Positions 63,863 to 64,000 of a DNA stretch of 64,000 nucleotides are shown one piece after another. Numbering within the stretch: position 1 is the stretch's first letter; each line of letters starts with the position of its first letter. Origin of the DNA: Filomicrobium sp. (GTDB taxonomy: Bacteria; Pseudomonadota; Alphaproteobacteria; Rhizobiales; Hyphomicrobiaceae); the NCBI GenBank assembly GCA_017792465.1, contig CP051234.1:4372501-4436500 (forward strand), given 5' to 3'. Under the pieces are notes generated by a model, which had not been told where the DNA came from, made no database searches, and worked only from the letters and a program-made list of their open reading frames with translations. Both the position numbers and the translations under genes were made by a program.

Positions 63863-64000
63863 GCGGACACTCCATTCTTTTCTTTCGGCCCATTCTTTTC
63901 TGGCCATTCTTTCCGGGGTTGTGGTCTTGATTATCACAAGAAAAGCTTGATTGCAGGACTTCGCGAAAATGAAGCGCATAGAGGGCTGGGTTAACGGATT
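63863..64000. other. Region upstream of cobO to the window end
   Basis: No gene is supported. CCATTCTTT recurs three times (from about 63872, 63889 and 63904) at intervals of 15-17 bases. No riboswitch core is visible before the window ends. Confidence 0.4.

Overview
The window reads as a high-GC alphaproteobacterial chromosome, most likely a Hyphomicrobiales methylotroph of the Hyphomicrobium type. That placement is an inference. It rests on a complete N-methylglutamate pathway for methylamine, a DctPQM/DctBD TRAP system, DUF992 and L,D-transpeptidase proteins, and CobO/CobQ/CbtAB-style cobalamin genes. I saw no insertion sequences, CRISPR arrays, rRNA or tRNA genes.

Layout. 1-5.8 kb: the 3' end of a LysM protein, an Atm1-type ABC exporter, a Ca/Na antiporter, serB and miaA. 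5.8-10.8 kb: acetolactate synthase genes ilvI and ilvH, separated by a small exported protein, a CgeB-like glycosyltransferase and a GST. 10.8-14.5 kb: cell-envelope genes and a cyclic-nucleotide-gated channel with a non-canonical pore. 14.6-21.3 kb: dctB-dctD followed by a sigma-54 promoter and dctPQM. 21.6-29.8 kb: pyruvate dehydrogenase (aceE-aceF-lpd, the E3 carrying its own lipoyl domain) and a malic enzyme-PTA fusion.

30-47.1 kb is the most interesting region. An XRE-cupin regulator precedes the N-methylglutamate genes mgsABC-gmaS-mgdABCD. A second unit follows, with two further glutamine-synthetase-like ligases, a cytochrome P450 and a class I glutamine-amidotransferase-like hydrolase. 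A third unit holds a divergent Amt transporter and a 56-residue membrane protein. The same 21-bp inverted repeat (AARTTTC-N7-GAAAYTT, degenerate in the third copy) lies before each of the three units, which suggests one regulon. The P450 unit looks like a second gamma-glutamylation route (glutamylate an amine, oxidise it, hydrolyse it) for a substrate other than methylamine.

47.1-51.6 kb: a DNA ligase/exonuclease repair pair, a glutathione peroxidase and an alpha/beta hydrolase. 51.6-64 kb: a cobalamin region with two cobalamin riboswitches. One precedes a TonB receptor and BtuFCD-like uptake genes, an unrecognised protein and cobC. The other, on the minus strand, precedes cbtB-cbtA (cobalt uptake), a DUF1636 protein and a histidine-rich exported protein. 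cobO-cobQ lie upstream of that second riboswitch on the same strand.
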